Below are positions 33,771-48,900 of a stretch of 64,000 nucleotides of DNA, piece after piece. A program made the translations under genes and the position numbers. Numbering within the stretch: position 1 is the stretch's first letter; every line of letters begins with the position of its first letter. Origin of the DNA: Congeria kusceri (Eukaryota; Mollusca; Bivalvia; Myida; Dreissenidae). The notes under the pieces are model-generated. The model searched no databases. It saw only the letters and a list, made by a program, of their open reading frames with translations, and was not told the DNA's origin. Location: NCBI GenBank assembly GCA_027627225.1, contig CM051027.1, forward strand, positions 91,491,151 through 91,555,150. Direction: 5' to 3'.

Positions 33771-36131
33771 GAGCCCATCTGTTGATGCATTACGGACGAC
33801 GCAGGATAGTGCACCTATACCAATAGCTAAAGGAGTACAAAGTGCTCAGTTGAGTTGAAAACACCAATTAAAACATAAATTATATAGAATTAAATGACAC
33901 ATGAATATACATTATGTTAGATATATTTTTAATCAGAAGTGCTGTTCACTGATAATTTCAATATTATTAAATACAAATTCCAGAAATATTCAATTGTAAT
34001 TTTTTTTTAAATTGGTTTTGTTCCATTTGATCAAGAAAAGTGCTAGAATCTGATACCTGACGTACAGCTTTACTCACGTGAAATGAACTGCGATTAACAG
34101 AGACGAACAGTTTGGGGGCGAAACAAATTGGAGTGAGTCGGACAGATTTAAAAAACTAAAGTATTAAACGAATTGTCCCTTCACTCATAAAACAGAAATA
34201 GTGATACTGTTAACTATACGATTTATGATTACAGTTCTATTTACAAGAAAATAAGCAAACATTATTGTGTAATTGTTTACCATCACAAGTAAGTACAAAA
34301 ATTTTCTACCTTCGGTAGAAGAGTTGTCAAAGGGACACTACACTGTTTGTCAAACGTGCTGAACAAAACATCGCCCAGTTTACTAGGTAATTTATCTGTA
34401 ATATCATTCGTTTTATAACTGGCCATGTGTTAAATTTTATTTTTCTTTCATAATGATGACACTCTGTGAAATTTAATGTTCTCCATTTTATATGACGCAA
34501 TATTTATTGTCGATAAAGAAATTCGGATTGTGTTTTCGGACAACTGTGAGGTCAACAATATATTAAAGAGTACCTTAGTTACAAAGTATAATAATAAATG
34601 TCATAATAACTTCACATAAATTCTAAATCTTTTTCAATAATAATGTAAACTACAAAGCCAAAGGTCAAAGTTCTTACACATATCTGTTTATAATACATCT
34701 GTTTTAAAAATATGTTGTTGTTTTTTCCCAGTATATTGGAAGCCTGCACATTGTAATACCCGAATAATATATACTGTTTAAATACATATAATTATGTGAC
34801 TTTATTTCTGAAATGACTTAAGTTTTAATTGACATTTTCCATATGTAACATGCCGAGTGTGATTAAATAAAAGAAGATAAGCAGTTATATGTTTATACCT
34901 TTTTAAAATAGTGTTTTATCCCGGAAGGCAGAAGGGCATGGCGCAATATATTCCAAAAGGTCATGTTAGCGCGCTGTGTTAAAACGGCACATGTGTGTCA
35001 GTGTGTTGGCTCTTGGGTATCATATATATACAAATTATATATATATATTTATTTAAACAACATATAAAAGCATGTTAGCACACTCTTGTACCAAAAACAA
35101 GTTTTGGCACTCGCAACGTTCAATATTCACACGGATTAAACTAACAAGAAAAACATATTGTATGTTGTAAATCTGCCGAACGCGTTTATTTTATGTAATT
35201 CTCTTTATATAACGTAAGTAGAACGTGGTGTGTTTTAATATAAACTTTATTGTAACGTACGGAGAAATTCGGGATCACATAATTATATACTTAGTAATTA
35301 TAGATCGATACGTTATATTTACAAACCTAAAGATTAGTAGCATATATATAATTACCTTTCAGTTCCATTTTTGGAGAGAGCTCTAATAAGTTATTGTAAC
35401 TTTCAGCCATATCCAGGCATTATCTACTTGTTAAGATATATCATGTCAGTTTTGTGTGTCCTCTGCACAGATTTTAATTAACTAATGGTATTTTTTGCCA
35501 CTTTAACACTCTCCTTTCGAATTTGTGCCAACCTCTGTTTGCACAACGGCATTTTCCATGTTCACAAATATAAGCAACAAGTTAATCAAAAAAAACTTTT
35601 TCAAAAATTATTGTCCAACTATTTAACACACAAGTACAAAAACAATATACAATAAGATAATTTACTGTATGCACTGATCAGAACTGCTCTACGTATGTAA
35701 GGTTTTGATTAGGAAAGTTTGAAAATAAAATAGAATCTGTAATGAAAACTTCTGTTTGAGGCCATCTTAAATGACATGTTTGGGAATATTTTGTAGGGGC
35801 TAGTTTGTTTGGTTTTTTGACATTTGGGGACCAAAAGGTGTTGACAGGTAAGTAATATTTGACACATACCAATATACAACTTGGTTCTCTTTCACACCTC
35901 AAGTCTCGAGACAGAGAAACCGACTACTGTGACCGGTATTTGACCAGAAGTTAAGCTACTAAAGGTAATTATTTGTAATTTTACATGTTCGCAGTGCTAA
36001 AAGTATTTGTCAATTGAAATAATGAATCTTATTAATTAAAAAAATCAATCCATAATGAACACGGATTGTGGGATGGGAATTTGTCCAATCTACGAGTTTA
36101 CATTAAGGATCATTAAGTTAATCGTATACGC

Positions 36132-36656
36132 ATTATCAATTAGACCTTGATGTCACCACTTTGGTCGGTTTAAGAATCATGTTCAAGAATCAAGCTGACA
36201 ATCATTAGTACAGTAATCGATTAAATCAAATCGCTTAGAAACATGTCAGTAATAAATCGAGCACAGCAATCGATTTAATCAAATCTATTTGGAATGCATG
36301 TGTGCAATAAATCGAGCACAGTCAGAGCGATAATAACAGAAAACAGTGGGTGCCCTTTTGGCAGACATAGGGCCGATAAAAGTGGTCAAGAGGCATTATC
36401 AATTAGACCTTGATGTCACCACTTTGGTCGGTTTAAGAATCAGGTTCAAGAATCAAGCTGACAATCATTAGTACAGTAATCGCTTAAATCAAGTCGCTTA
36501 GAAACGTGTGTGGGCAATAAATCGAGCACATTAATTTATTTAATCAAATCGATTTGGAATGCATGTGTGCAATAAATCGAGCACAGTCAGAGCGATAATA
36601 ACAGAAAACAGTGGGTGCCCTTTTCGCAGACATAGGGTCAATAAAAGTGGTCAAGA
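36132..36656. repeat. Tandem duplication, two ~262-bp units
   Basis: ATTATCAATTAGACCTTGAT opens both units (36132 and 36395), and both end near GATAAAAGTGGTCAAGAGGC or its variant. Within each unit, GTGCAATAAATCGAGCACAG-like blocks repeat. It lies 300-820 bp upstream of the TYW1 start. Confidence 0.9.
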
Positions 36657-36954
36657 GGCAGTTAAGATCGTTATCGATTAGGGTGAGTGGCGGCTTTTGC
36701 CTTTGAAAAAGGCAAAGTGGCGCTTGAAAAAACGGCCTGGATAAAACACTATAAAAGCTACTTTGCTCAATAATGTTATGATTATGATTGGCAATTTGCT
36801 TATCTCTATCAGATAATGACCAACCACAGAATATATATACATTTTATGATTACATTTTTCTTGGGTTTCCATTTAATTATTATGCACAAATTCAGAACAG
36901 CAGTTAAATACTATTATCGACTTGTCCACGCTATTGCTTGCAGTAGGAAGGACC

Positions 36955-39900
36955 ATGCTGGAACAGTTGTTCACAGCAGTTTTCGGCGATTCCTTGACTC
37001 TGCCAATATGGACTGTTTTGCTGGCTCTTGTGATGGCGCTGTGGCTGATATGGGACAAGTTGAAACCTGCAGCTCAACAGCCACAGGTGGAAAAACCTGC
37101 AGCGCAACAGCCACAGGTGGGTAACAATATTGGTACTGTGCAACTGATTCTAATTAAGATGTCTATCAGCAAATTGATCAGTATTGACAAAAAACTGGTT
37201 AAACAGCTGATCAAAAAAGACAGGAAAAAAAAAAAAAAAAAATGCAACACAATAACATCACCAAACTAATAGGTCAAACTTATGTTTCTTAATGTAGAAA
37301 TAAATTATGTTATGTGGAATGCATAAGTTAATAAAGTTCTGAAACTACCAGTTTTACCTTTGTGATACTTTGCCATAGAACTGCCATACAAAAAAACACA
37401 ACAACAAAACATTACAGTATAGTTATTTAATTTTGGTTCAGTTCATTTCAGTTTTTGCATTTTCGAAATAATTTAACGTCCATTAGAGACTTATTTTCAA
37501 TGATTTTGGTAACTGATCGGAAAACTGGAAAAACACCATCCAGTTTTCAGGAATTTAAAATTCATGTGTTCAGCTTTTTCATTAATATGAAGTTCTGTAG
37601 ATGTACACTGATACTAAATAATACTAAATATAAAGGATGAATTATACTAATATAAAAGGAAACATCCAATTTGCAAAGAATGTACATACAAAAATTGTAT
37701 AAATAACTATTCAGTTTTGTAATGATACAAAATTGAAGTGATTAGTTATGTTATTTTTTTTAATAATACTTGATTTATAGGAAGTGAATGTCTCTTCCAC
37801 TGAGACGCTGTCATCCAATGGCACTGCAGTTGTGTCCAAAGTGACATCAAACCGAAAGAAGTATGATGCAAGCAAGTTTGTCCGACTAAAATTGAAGATA
37901 TTTTATGGAACAACCACTGGAAAATCTAAGGTATGTGAAAACCTTATGTATTATGCATTCATTTTGGTATCAGTTTTGCCCTTTGAATAGCACTATTTTT
38001 AAAGATTCCTTTTATTACATGTACAAATAAAACAAAAACTTTTGCATCAACAAGCTAATATTGTTACTAACATTGTCTTAGATAGCTAGTTTATTATTAT
38101 GACTTCTGTTTATATAATCGGCATTTGTTGTTTGTAGATGTTTGCAGAGCAGTTGTGTGAGGAAGTGATAAGGAAAGACTACCAAGTGGACCTATTAGAC
38201 CTGAAGAGTTATGAACCTGAAGATAATCTCTGTGAACTGGTTAGTAACCGTTGGCATCTTGATGCGGGAGGCATATAGTTATTGTCCTTCCGTCTGTCCG
38301 TCCATCCGTGACAAGGTTAAGTAGAGTTTACTGTTTCGTCTAGCACCAACACTGCTTACAACAACACTTGGATATTTACACATTTGTTGCTTATGACCAT
38401 TTCCTATCCACCCATATCACCCAACCTCACTTTGACCTTGACCTAATTTGCACTTAGAATAATTCAAATGGGCTGTTCTTGCTTTACTAGATGATACCGT
38501 TGCGTCTAGCACCAACACCGCTTACTACAACACTTGAATATTTACACACTTGTTATTACGACCGTTCCCAATCCACCCATATCACCCAACCTCACTTTGA
38601 CCTTGACCTAATTTGGACTAAGAAATGGGCTATCCAGCACCAACTGGGGGCATGTGTGTTTATCAAACACAGAATCTTGTTTTTCATTAAACGCACTGTT
38701 GCATAATGATAATAATGTTTATATAGGCATTCTTTGGGATTGTATTATATCAATACATGTACAGGGCTTTTTTCACCAATTTTATAGCCGTTATTAGGTC
38801 ATATGCCCATTGGCAAAAAGTATCTTTTAAAAGATTTTTTTCCCAAAGCTAGTCCCAAAATTCCCACTTAATGGTTTGACTTCAGGTGTTTCGAAATAAC
38901 AGGTGTCAAGTGAAGAAATAAAGACGGTTGAAGTTGTAATACTAGTAACTGTTTTACTGATTTGTTTTGGTTCAGAACATATTTTTTATGTAGTTTATCT
39001 ATAACTTTATTTATTCAAAATTTTATTAATATAACAATTATTATTCTTCTCACTTTTAGGTGAATTGATGCTAAAATTCCCAATTTCATGGGTGTAGGTC
39101 ATATTCCTAAAATAATAAAAATAAGTACTGCATTTCGAAAAATATTTCTCACTTACAGTGTATGTGATGCACAGTTGTCTATTCATATAAATAAATTATC
39201 AACATAATTCCACTAAGTGGTGGTGGCACATTTCTGCTTTAAGACTACAGACACCGTCTGCGTGTTCATCGTGTCAACATACACTGATGGCGTGCCTTCA
39301 GAGAGTGCCAGCTGGTTCTGCAAGTGGCTAGAAGAGACCTCCACTGACTTCCGGGTCGAGAAAACGCTGCTCAAGAACCTTCAGTACTGTGTGTTTGGGC
39401 TCGGCAATTCTCTGTATGCTGAGAATTACAACACGGTAATTATGAATGTACAGCTTGCATGCTCATATTGTACAATAGTCTTGCAATTGCTCAGTGGTAA
39501 TGTGAATGTTATTCATATTGCCTGAAAAGGGACATGTGTAATCTTCCATTTATAGCTCAGAAACATAATCAGGCCTTGACCTATATGCATGAATATATTA
39601 CAAATCTGTTACGATAAATCAAGTTAAATTGATGAAAGAGTATTCCATTTAAAAGAAAGGTTTTGTTGTCAATAAACACTTGAAACACGTGCTCGAACAA
39701 AACCAAGTATAAATATAGGAAATAATTCGAGTCTGTAAGTAAAAGAGTTCATTATTGTTGAGTCAATTAGTCGGAGATATTCATATGAAAAATATTTTGT
39801 ATTTATACATATTGTGTGACTGCATTAATTAGTACTGATAGTTTTATTTTATAATAGTATGGTACTGCAACTGACCATATTGCATGTATTTATTCACACC

Positions 39901-42900
39901 GTATATACTTCTGCAGGTGGGTAGGAATCTGGACAAGCAGCTTCACAATCTGGCAGCTCGCAGAGTTATGGCCCTTGGATTGGGAGATGAAGATGTGGTC
40001 AACAGCAAGCACGGAGGTCTGGCTTGTGGTTGATAAATGATTTTTACTTTAACCATTTGAGTGTGGATGCTGTTTAAGAATTTTTTTTGAATTTATCATT
40101 GTTTATCGGCCAATAAACAACAATTTGGAGTTCTGATGTGTAGGAATTAAACCATGAGGGTGTTAGCCTAAGTTATTTAATAGCTACGCATCAGAAGGAC
40201 GACAAGTTGTTTATTGACTGATAAACAACTATGATGCGAAAATTATTTTGATTCTAACATGCTATGACATATAATTTTGCCATTGTAATTGAAACTACAG
40301 TTTGTACTTTTTACTATGCTCTCAGAATCTGGACTTCTTTTTGCTTTGTTTATTGGGTATTTTAACAACAATAATAATGTTTTTGTCTATAGAAAAATTA
40401 GGGAGAATAATGTTAGAATTTAATGTTAATGCCATTTTATCAGTTGAATTGTGCTTTTTAGTCCCCTGCTGGTGTTTCACCGTAGGGGACTATAGATTTG
40501 CCCTCTGTCCGTCCGTCCGTAATTCCGTCCGTCCGCAAAATATTGTTCCTTCAATAACTCATAAAGTACAGAAGATACTTCGATGATACTTGGTGTGCAT
40601 ATAAACGGCAATGTGAGTATTATGCACGACCTTTTATTTTTTACCAGAGTTCAAAGGTCACGTGACTGCTACTAAAAATAGAAATAAACTAAAACAAACT
40701 GGAACCTGCGATAACTCAAAATGTGCTGAAGATATTTCGATGAAGCTTGGTATACATATAAACAGCAATGTGAGGATTATGCAGGACCTTTTATTTTTCA
40801 CCAGAGGTCAAAGGTCGCGTGACTGTTACTAAAAGTAAAAATAAACTAAATACTGTTATAATTCGAAAAGTACATAAGATATGACCATGAAACTTGGTAC
40901 AAAGATTGAACTATAGGTTTGCCATCGGTCTGTGTGTCTCTCTGTCTGTTCATCCGTACACACGAATGGATACTTAGGTGACTAAAATAGTCACATAAGT
41001 ATCCCTTTTTAAGTAAACACTTCCTTAGGTGGCTAAATTAGTCCCTTAGGGGGCTAAAATGGCATTAGGGTTAGTCATGAAATAGTCACATAAGTATTCA
41101 TTTGTTAGAACGTCCGTATGTTTGTCCGTCTGTCCGTCCGTACACACGAATGGATACTTAGGTGACTAAAATAGTCACATAAGTATCCCTTTGTAAGTAA
41201 ACACTTCTTTAGGTCGCTAAATTAGTCCCTTAGGGGGCTAAAATGGCATTAGGGTTGGTCATGAAATAGTCACATAAGTATTCATTTGTTAGAACGTCCG
41301 TCTGTCTGTCCGTCCCCAAAACCTGGTTCCTGCAATAACTCAAAAAGTACTGAACTTATTTCCATGAAACTGGGTATACATATAAATAGAAATGTGCCAA
41401 TGTGAGGAGTATGCACAACCTTTTTTTCACGAGCGGTCAAAGGTCACGTGACTGTTACTAAAATTAGAAATAAACTGAATACTGTAATAATTCGAAATGG
41501 ACATAAGATGTGACCATGAAACTTGGTACAGAGATTGAACTATAGGTTTGCCATCTGTCTGTGTGTCGCTCTGTCTGTTCATCCCTATGTCTGTCTGTCA
41601 GTCCGTCCCCAAAATCTGGATCCTGTGATAACTCGGAAAGTACTGAAGACACTTTGATGAAACTTTGTATACATAGCAACAGCAATGTGAGAATTATGCA
41701 CGACCTTTTATTTTTCACCAGAGGTCAAAGGTCACGTGATTGTTACTAAAAATATAAATAAACTTAATACTGTAATATTTTGAAAAGTACATAAGATCAT
41801 GAAACTTCATGAAACTTGGTACACAGAATGGACTATATGATTGCCCTCTTTCAGTTTAGTACTGCAATAACTCAAAAAATAACTGGAATGTCTGGTCAAT
41901 GTTACTAAACTAGCAAAAAATACAACTTATTACTGCAGTGACAAATGGGATTTGAATATGAAACTGTGTACATCTACAGATAAAGGGCCATTTGACGGTA
42001 TTGCCCAATGTTTAATTAGTAGTGGTTTTCATCGGTAGGGGACTCCTGTATTGCTTGCAATACTATCAAAGCCTTGTAAACAATATCAAGCACATGATAT
42101 GGCACACACTTTATATATAACCATTTAATAAATATTCTAGGTTTTATAAGCTTTGGATATATATTTAAAGACCTTTTGGAATAAGGTCAGTTAACATAAT
42201 TTATGGATATACTTGTTTATAACTTGGTAAGTAATTACTGGAGTTACATTCATTGTAAGGTATAGCTTATGTCTGGCATACTTCAGGTATAGAAGAAGAC
42301 TTCAAGGCTTGGCGTAAAATATTCTGGAGAAAGGCAGGTCCAATATTGACTGGCAGGAAAACCCTGGAGCCAGTATCCATGACAACAAAGGGTAAAAAAG
42401 AGAAAGGGAAGTGTGGGGGCAAGTGCAAGTGTAAGGAAGATGGAGGTAAATGCTCCAGTGATGAAGAACAGGAAGATGATGATGAAGTAAGTATTTGTTG
42501 CAATATCCCAAAATTTAAGTGTGCAGAAAAAAATCCACACACAAAATATAAAACATTAACAAAAATGCCTCTGAACACTGACCGCAACATAGAACAAAAT
42601 AAGTTTAGCAGTAAACCTTAATTAGATTACTTTTTATTATGCCCCCGGCATCTTGATGAGGGAGGCATATAGTGATTGTCCTGTCAGCCCTTCAGTCCGT
42701 GACAAGGTTAAGTAGATTTTACCGTTTCGTCTTGCACCAACACCGCTTACTACAACACTTGAACACTTATACAGTTGTTGCTTATGACCAGTCCCTATCC
42801 ACCCATATCACCCAGATTTTCACCAAACTTCAAATGATCATTGGGTGACCCTCTTTCAAAGTTGTTCAAATCGTTACGGTCCGCTGCATATGTAGGTCAC

Positions 42901-45900
42901 CTGAGCTAAAAATAGATTAAAAAAAAGTGTAAACTAGAAAAATCTCTGAAACCGCAAGTCCCTAGAGATTTCATATTTGGTATGTAACATCCTATAGTTG
43001 TCCTCTACAAAGATTGTTCAAATTATGCCCCTGGGGTCAAAACGGGCAACGCCCTGGAGGTCACATGGTTTATATATAATACATATCAAAATGACTTTAA
43101 AAATCGTCTCCTTTGAAACCACAAGGCCCTGAGGTTTCATGTTTGGTATGTAACATCCTATAGTGGTCCTCTACAAAGATTGTTCAAATTATGCCCCTGG
43201 GGTCAGAACAGGCCACGCCCTGGAGGTCACATGGTTTATATAGAATATATAGCAAAATGTCTAAAAAAAATCTCCTCTAAAACTGCAACGCCCAGAGGTT
43301 TCATATTTGGTATGTAACATCCTTTAGTGGTCCTTTACAAAGTTTGTTCAAATTATGACCCTGGGGTCAAAACTGGCCACCCCCGGGGGTCACATGATTT
43401 ATATAGACTTAAATAGCAAAATGACTATAAAAATCTCCTCAGAAACCGCAAGGCCCAGAGGTTTCTTATTTGGTATGTAACATCTTATAGTGGTCCTCTA
43501 CAAAGACTGTTCAAATTATGCCCCTGGGGTCAAAACTGGCCACGCTCCGGGGGTCACATGGTTTATATAAACTTTAATAGAAAAACGTCTTTAAAAATTT
43601 TCTCCTCTGAAACCGCAAGGCCCAGAGGTTTCGTATTTAGTATGTAAAATCCTGTAGTGGTTCTCTACAAAGATTTTTCAAGTTATGGCCCTGGGGTGTG
43701 GTAAAAAATGACCACACCCCAGGGGTAACATGGTTTATATTGACTTTAATAGCAGAATGACTTTAAAATTCTTCTCCTCTGAAACTGCAAGGCCTAGACG
43801 TTTCATATTTGGTATGTAACATTGTATAGTGGTCCTCTACAAATATTATTCAATTATGCCCCTGTGGTCAAAACTGGTCACGCCCCGGGGGTCACATGGT
43901 TTATATAGACTTAAATAGCAAAATGACTTTAAAAACCTCCTCTGAAACCGCAAGGCCCACTGCTTTCCTGTATTTGGTACGTAACATTGCATAGTGGTCC
44001 ACTCCTAAGATTGTTCAAATTATTTACCCCAAGCCGCGAAGCGGGAGCGGGGTTATAGGAATGCCCTTCGTCTGTCCGTAACATTTTCGTGTCCGTTCCA
44101 TATCTCCTATACCATTTAAAAGATTTTCATGAAACTTGGCTCAAATGTTTAGGTCATTAAGACGATGTGCAGAAGGCATGAGTCAGTCACGCCGGCTCAT
44201 GGTCAAGGTCACACTTGAAGGTCAAATATTAGAGCTTCCATTTTGTGTCCACTCCATATCTCCTATGCCTTTTGAAGGATTTTCATGAAACTTGGCTCAA
44301 ATGTTTAGGTTATTAAGACGATGTGGAGAAGGCATGGGCCTTTCACGCCAGGTCAAGGTCACACTTGAAGGTTAAATTTTTTAGCCTCCATTTTCGTGTC
44401 CGTTTTTCGTGTCCGCTCCATATCCCCTATCCCTTTTGAACGATTTTCATGAAACTTGGCTCAAATGTTTTGCTCATTGAGACCATGTGCAGAAGGCATA
44501 AGCCAGTCACGCCAACTCAAAGTCAAGGTCACACTTGAAGGTTGAATGTTTGAGCCTGTATTTTCATGTCCGTTCTATATCTCCTTTGTCCTTTAAAGGA
44601 TTTTCATGAAACTTGCCTCAAATGTTTATCACATTGAGGCAATGTGCAAAAGCATGAGGCAGTCACGCCTCCTCAAGGTCAAGGTCACACTTAAAGGTCA
44701 AATTTTTGAACCTCCATTTTTGTGTCTCCTATGCCCTGTGAAGGATTTTCATAAAACTTGGCTCAAATGTTTATCACATTGAGGCGATGTGCAGAAGGCA
44801 TGGTGCAGTCTTGCCACTTCAAGGTCTCACTTAAAGGTCAAATGTTTGAGCCTCCATTTTCCTGTCAGCTCCATATCTCCTATGCCCTTTAAGGAATGTT
44901 CATGAAACTGATTAAGGTCAGTGTGATACATCAAAGTCACCTTTAAAATCTAATGAAGGATCATGGCGGGGGATATAGCTTTCCTTTGGACTGCCTTGTG
45001 CCCCTGGGGTCAAATCTGGCCACACCCCGAGGGGTCACATGGTTTATATAGACTTAAATAGCAAAATAACTTTAAAAATCTGTACCAGAAACTGCAAGGC
45101 CCAGAGTTTTGTTAAAGATTGTTAAAATTTTGCCCCTGGGATAAAAAAAAGCCACGCCTCGGGGATGCAAATTCCTATTAGGTTAGAGGGTCTCAGGTGA
45201 GCGTCCTAGAGCCCTCAGGGCCCTCTTGTTGTAGGCGTTTTATTAAACAGGATGAAATTTGTTCTACAAAAATCTTTTATAAATAAGAGTACTTTTTTGT
45301 TTAAAAAAATCCCAGATCTGTTACATTGTCAGTACAAGAAAAAAGTTATATATTCCATAACCTTTGCTTCAAACTAGCCTCTGTATGAAACAAGCAGCGA
45401 GGAGGAGGAGGGAGATTCAGGGGCAGAGGAGGAGGGGGTCTCCCAGGGGACAGGAGATGTTGTCGACCTTGAAGACTTGGGCAAGGTCATGAAGAAAATG
45501 AAAACTGCAAAGGTACAGAGTTTAATACTGACATTATCACATACCGGTATTTGAATTGGAAGTGTTCTTGCAAAATAATTATCATAATTATCAAATGAAA
45601 CAAAACTTGTAGTTGTGCTTATAGGCTATGTTTTCCAACAAAAAACTTGTTTATTTTTAGAAAAATTGTAGTGGATAGGCTTTATGTTTATTTACAATGA
45701 ATAGATTTGATTTAAGTGCACACCCTAGAAAATGGATCCAAACTTAATATCTAACATTTATCGTGTTAAATATTAAGTCCATACTCAATAGATCAATATA
45801 GTATCAGATGGGAGGAATCCAAAGTAAGATATGGTTGCTTCATACATTGTAAGGTATGTGCAACATTAACATACAAGTTTTTCTGATTTTGCACATCAAA

Positions 45901-48900
45901 ATGTGAATACTAGTTTTAACCTGCTGTAGGTAGCAGTTCATGTAAATAATTTGACTGCTCACAGAAAATCAGTGCTTGTACATCTTTGACTGCTCACAGT
46001 AAATCAGTGCTAGTACATCTTTGACTGCTCATAGTAAATAAGTGCTAGTACATCTTTGACTGCTCACAGTAAATTAGTGCTAGTACATCTTTGACTGCTC
46101 ACAGTAAATCAGTGCTAGGACATCTTTGCAGGCCAAGCGTCAGGAGGAGGAGGTGGCGGCGTCTATCGGAGGTGAGAGGAAGGAGATGGTGACTCCACAG
46201 CTGAGGAAGGCCCTCACCAAGCAGGGCTACCGGATCATCGGCTCCCACTCTGGCGTGAAACTCTGCCGGTGGACAAAGGTGAGAGCATTTAACATGGTTG
46301 TTGTTCGTTCTGTTGTACTTGATTTTGGTCCATTAGTGGAGAAAATCCTGAGATATATGTTATACTCGAGCATATTAGGGGTGTACAAGAACAATTTTAA
46401 CAATAGTAATCACTAGAACAGTTAGACTTGCACAGTAGGTTTTTGCACATTGCAGGAATGAGAATTAAAATTTGAAAAAACAGCTGAAATCCCTAACTCC
46501 CTCCACTTCAATTCTTGTTAAACAATTTTTCTGATGATATTTTACAGTGAAAAAAGAGGAAGTCAGCTAAAAAGAGGAAGATTCTCATGCCTGACATTGA
46601 TAAAGAATATTTTATCCTATTTCTACAGCCAAATCAATCAGATAACAACTCATAGTATAAACTTCAGCTTTATTTGATCGCTATTTTTAGCACACGTTTA
46701 TTCTATGGTTATTTTTAGAACACTATTTATTTCAATGTGATGTCACACCATAAGATGACGTTTTTGTATAAAACAAAAAAACCCGTGTTAAAAATGGGAA
46801 ACCAAAGTGGGTTTTTTGTTTTTTTGTGTTAACATATTTTCACGCCATTTACATGATTTATGAGTATTGGATAAAGATCAAGTTTATCATGCTTGGCTCG
46901 AAACAGTGTAGCGGCCTGCAAGCCTCGCGCTACCATGTTACAAAGTATTGCATGATAAACTTGATCTTTATCCAACACTCACATAATATTCTCTATAAAC
47001 ATATTGACTTTCAAATGCTATACCATAAACTTGATAATCGTAATGAATTCCAAATTGTATACCAATAAAAAGCAATAGAAGATTGGTAGCTTGATTTTGC
47101 AAAAATAAGAGAAACCAAAAATATGTTCACCTACAGTGCATCTCTGTTGTTTATTTGTGGCGCGTCATGAGAAAACCGGTCTTAATGCATGTGCGTAAAG
47201 TGTCGTCCCAGATTAGCCTGTGCAGTCCGCACAGGCTAATCCAGGACAGCACTTTCCGCTTGTATGGTATTTTCTGTTTCAAGGAAGTCTCTTCTAAACA
47301 TAAATCCACTGTAGGCGGAAAAGTGTCGTCCCGGATTAGCCTGTGCGGACTGCACAGGCTAATCCGGGACGACACTTTGCGCACATGCATTTAGTCTGGT
47401 TTTCCCACGACGCGCCTCATTTATTGTTGATGAATGTTTTTCCCTGTGTGGTGTTCAGTCCATGCTGCGAGGCCGTGGAGGCTGCTACAAGCACACGTTC
47501 TACGGCATAGAGAGTCATCGATGTATGGAGACCACCCCTAGTCTTGCCTGCGCCAACAAATGTGTCTTCTGCTGGAGGTAACAATGGAAACCATGTTGCA
47601 CATTTCATAATGATATAAGAAAATGTGAAAATACAAATACATGAAAACATTGTTGATTTACATTGTAAACTGTTATCACGTTAACACATGAAATGGTCTT
47701 TTTTCAAGGTTTTCATGAAACGTAATGTTATGGTATGATTAAGGTTTACAAAAATGTACAGCAAAATAAGTGATAACACTTGCTACATTGTCAGTGTATG
47801 TCGGTAAGTATATGCATTAGTAGGAGAATGTAAGAATTATTAGAGGCATAACCACCTTGCCAGTGCTCCAAATTACAGTATTATTATGCTCATATGGTAT
47901 GTATTTTTGTCTTAATAAAGTTTGTTTAAACTAGTCATACTTATTGTAGACACCACACCAACCCAGTGGGTACGGAATGGCGGTGGCAGATGGATGACCC
48001 AGAGCTCGTCTACTCAGGGGCGCTGGAAAACCATGTCAGCATGATAAAACAGTTTAAAGGTTACAATATCACTGTCAAAATGATGACTGTTAACAAATTT
48101 ATAATATGTTATGCGTACTTTAGAAACAAGAAACATACCTGTAAATAAGTAAAAAAGCAAGTAAAACATATCCTTCTGCTTCTTGTAGTTTATATTGAAC
48201 TATAAAAAGTTAGAATACAATTCTGTGGTGTTAGAGTAACTTTCTTAGTCCTGCTTTATGTAACATTAAATCAGATGTAAAACCGTGTTTTTATAAGAAT
48301 GCTAACCAATTTAATTTCCATTAAAAGATTCTATTTTCAGTACCTTTACCATAATAACTCCAAGAACTTGTCTTTCAGCATGTTCTCCTCTAGTCTCAAA
48401 GTTACATTTGTAAATAATTCCTGTCTTTTTATAAAGAAACATTCCTTAGGCCAGAGTATTTTTATTTCTTGGTTCTCTGACATTTTTGTGAACGAGTCCG
48501 GTTGGAGGAGGGAAACAAATAAACATAAAAATAAAAAAACAACACAGAATAGAGTAAATTAATGACTATAATTTCACAAATGGAAATGGACATCGATATT
48601 AAAATCTTAATGCATTATTCGTTACAAAAATCATATTACACAACATTAACTTAATCACTACATGATAACCATGGCATAAATATTTTTTTGCATTCCGTGT
48701 AACAGGCTGAAAACCTGGTGAAAACAAGGTCATTTTTATGATACCGGTTACATTCTCCAATTATTTTTTTTTGCTTTTTGGAAAAAAACAGGTCAGCAGA
48801 TCCGAGAACCAAGAAATAAAAAAACTCGCCTTAATCTTTTGAAAACAAGGAAAGTCCTTACAACATTTCACAAGTCTCATTGGTAAATGTGTTCCATCTG

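Larger units (their letters stand above)
33057..36954. promoter_or_regulatory. Divergent intergenic region between TUBD1 and TYW1
   Basis: The start codons of TUBD1 (33056, minus) and TYW1 (36955, plus) face away from each other, so both promoters should lie here. No TATA box or other core element could be assigned with confidence. The region contains two tandem arrays, listed separately, and AT-rich unique sequence. 5' untranslated exons are possible but not visible. Confidence 0.4.

Noticed and set aside
42267..42621. Minus-strand open frames overlapping TYW1 exon 6
   Set aside because: Shadows of the lysine/acid-rich exon on the plus strand.
47155..47394. Frame starting [18 protein letters not shown] as a small gene (similar at 55104 and 57083)
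   Set aside because: It is the translated terminal repeat of the family A MITE, open in several copies by its composition.
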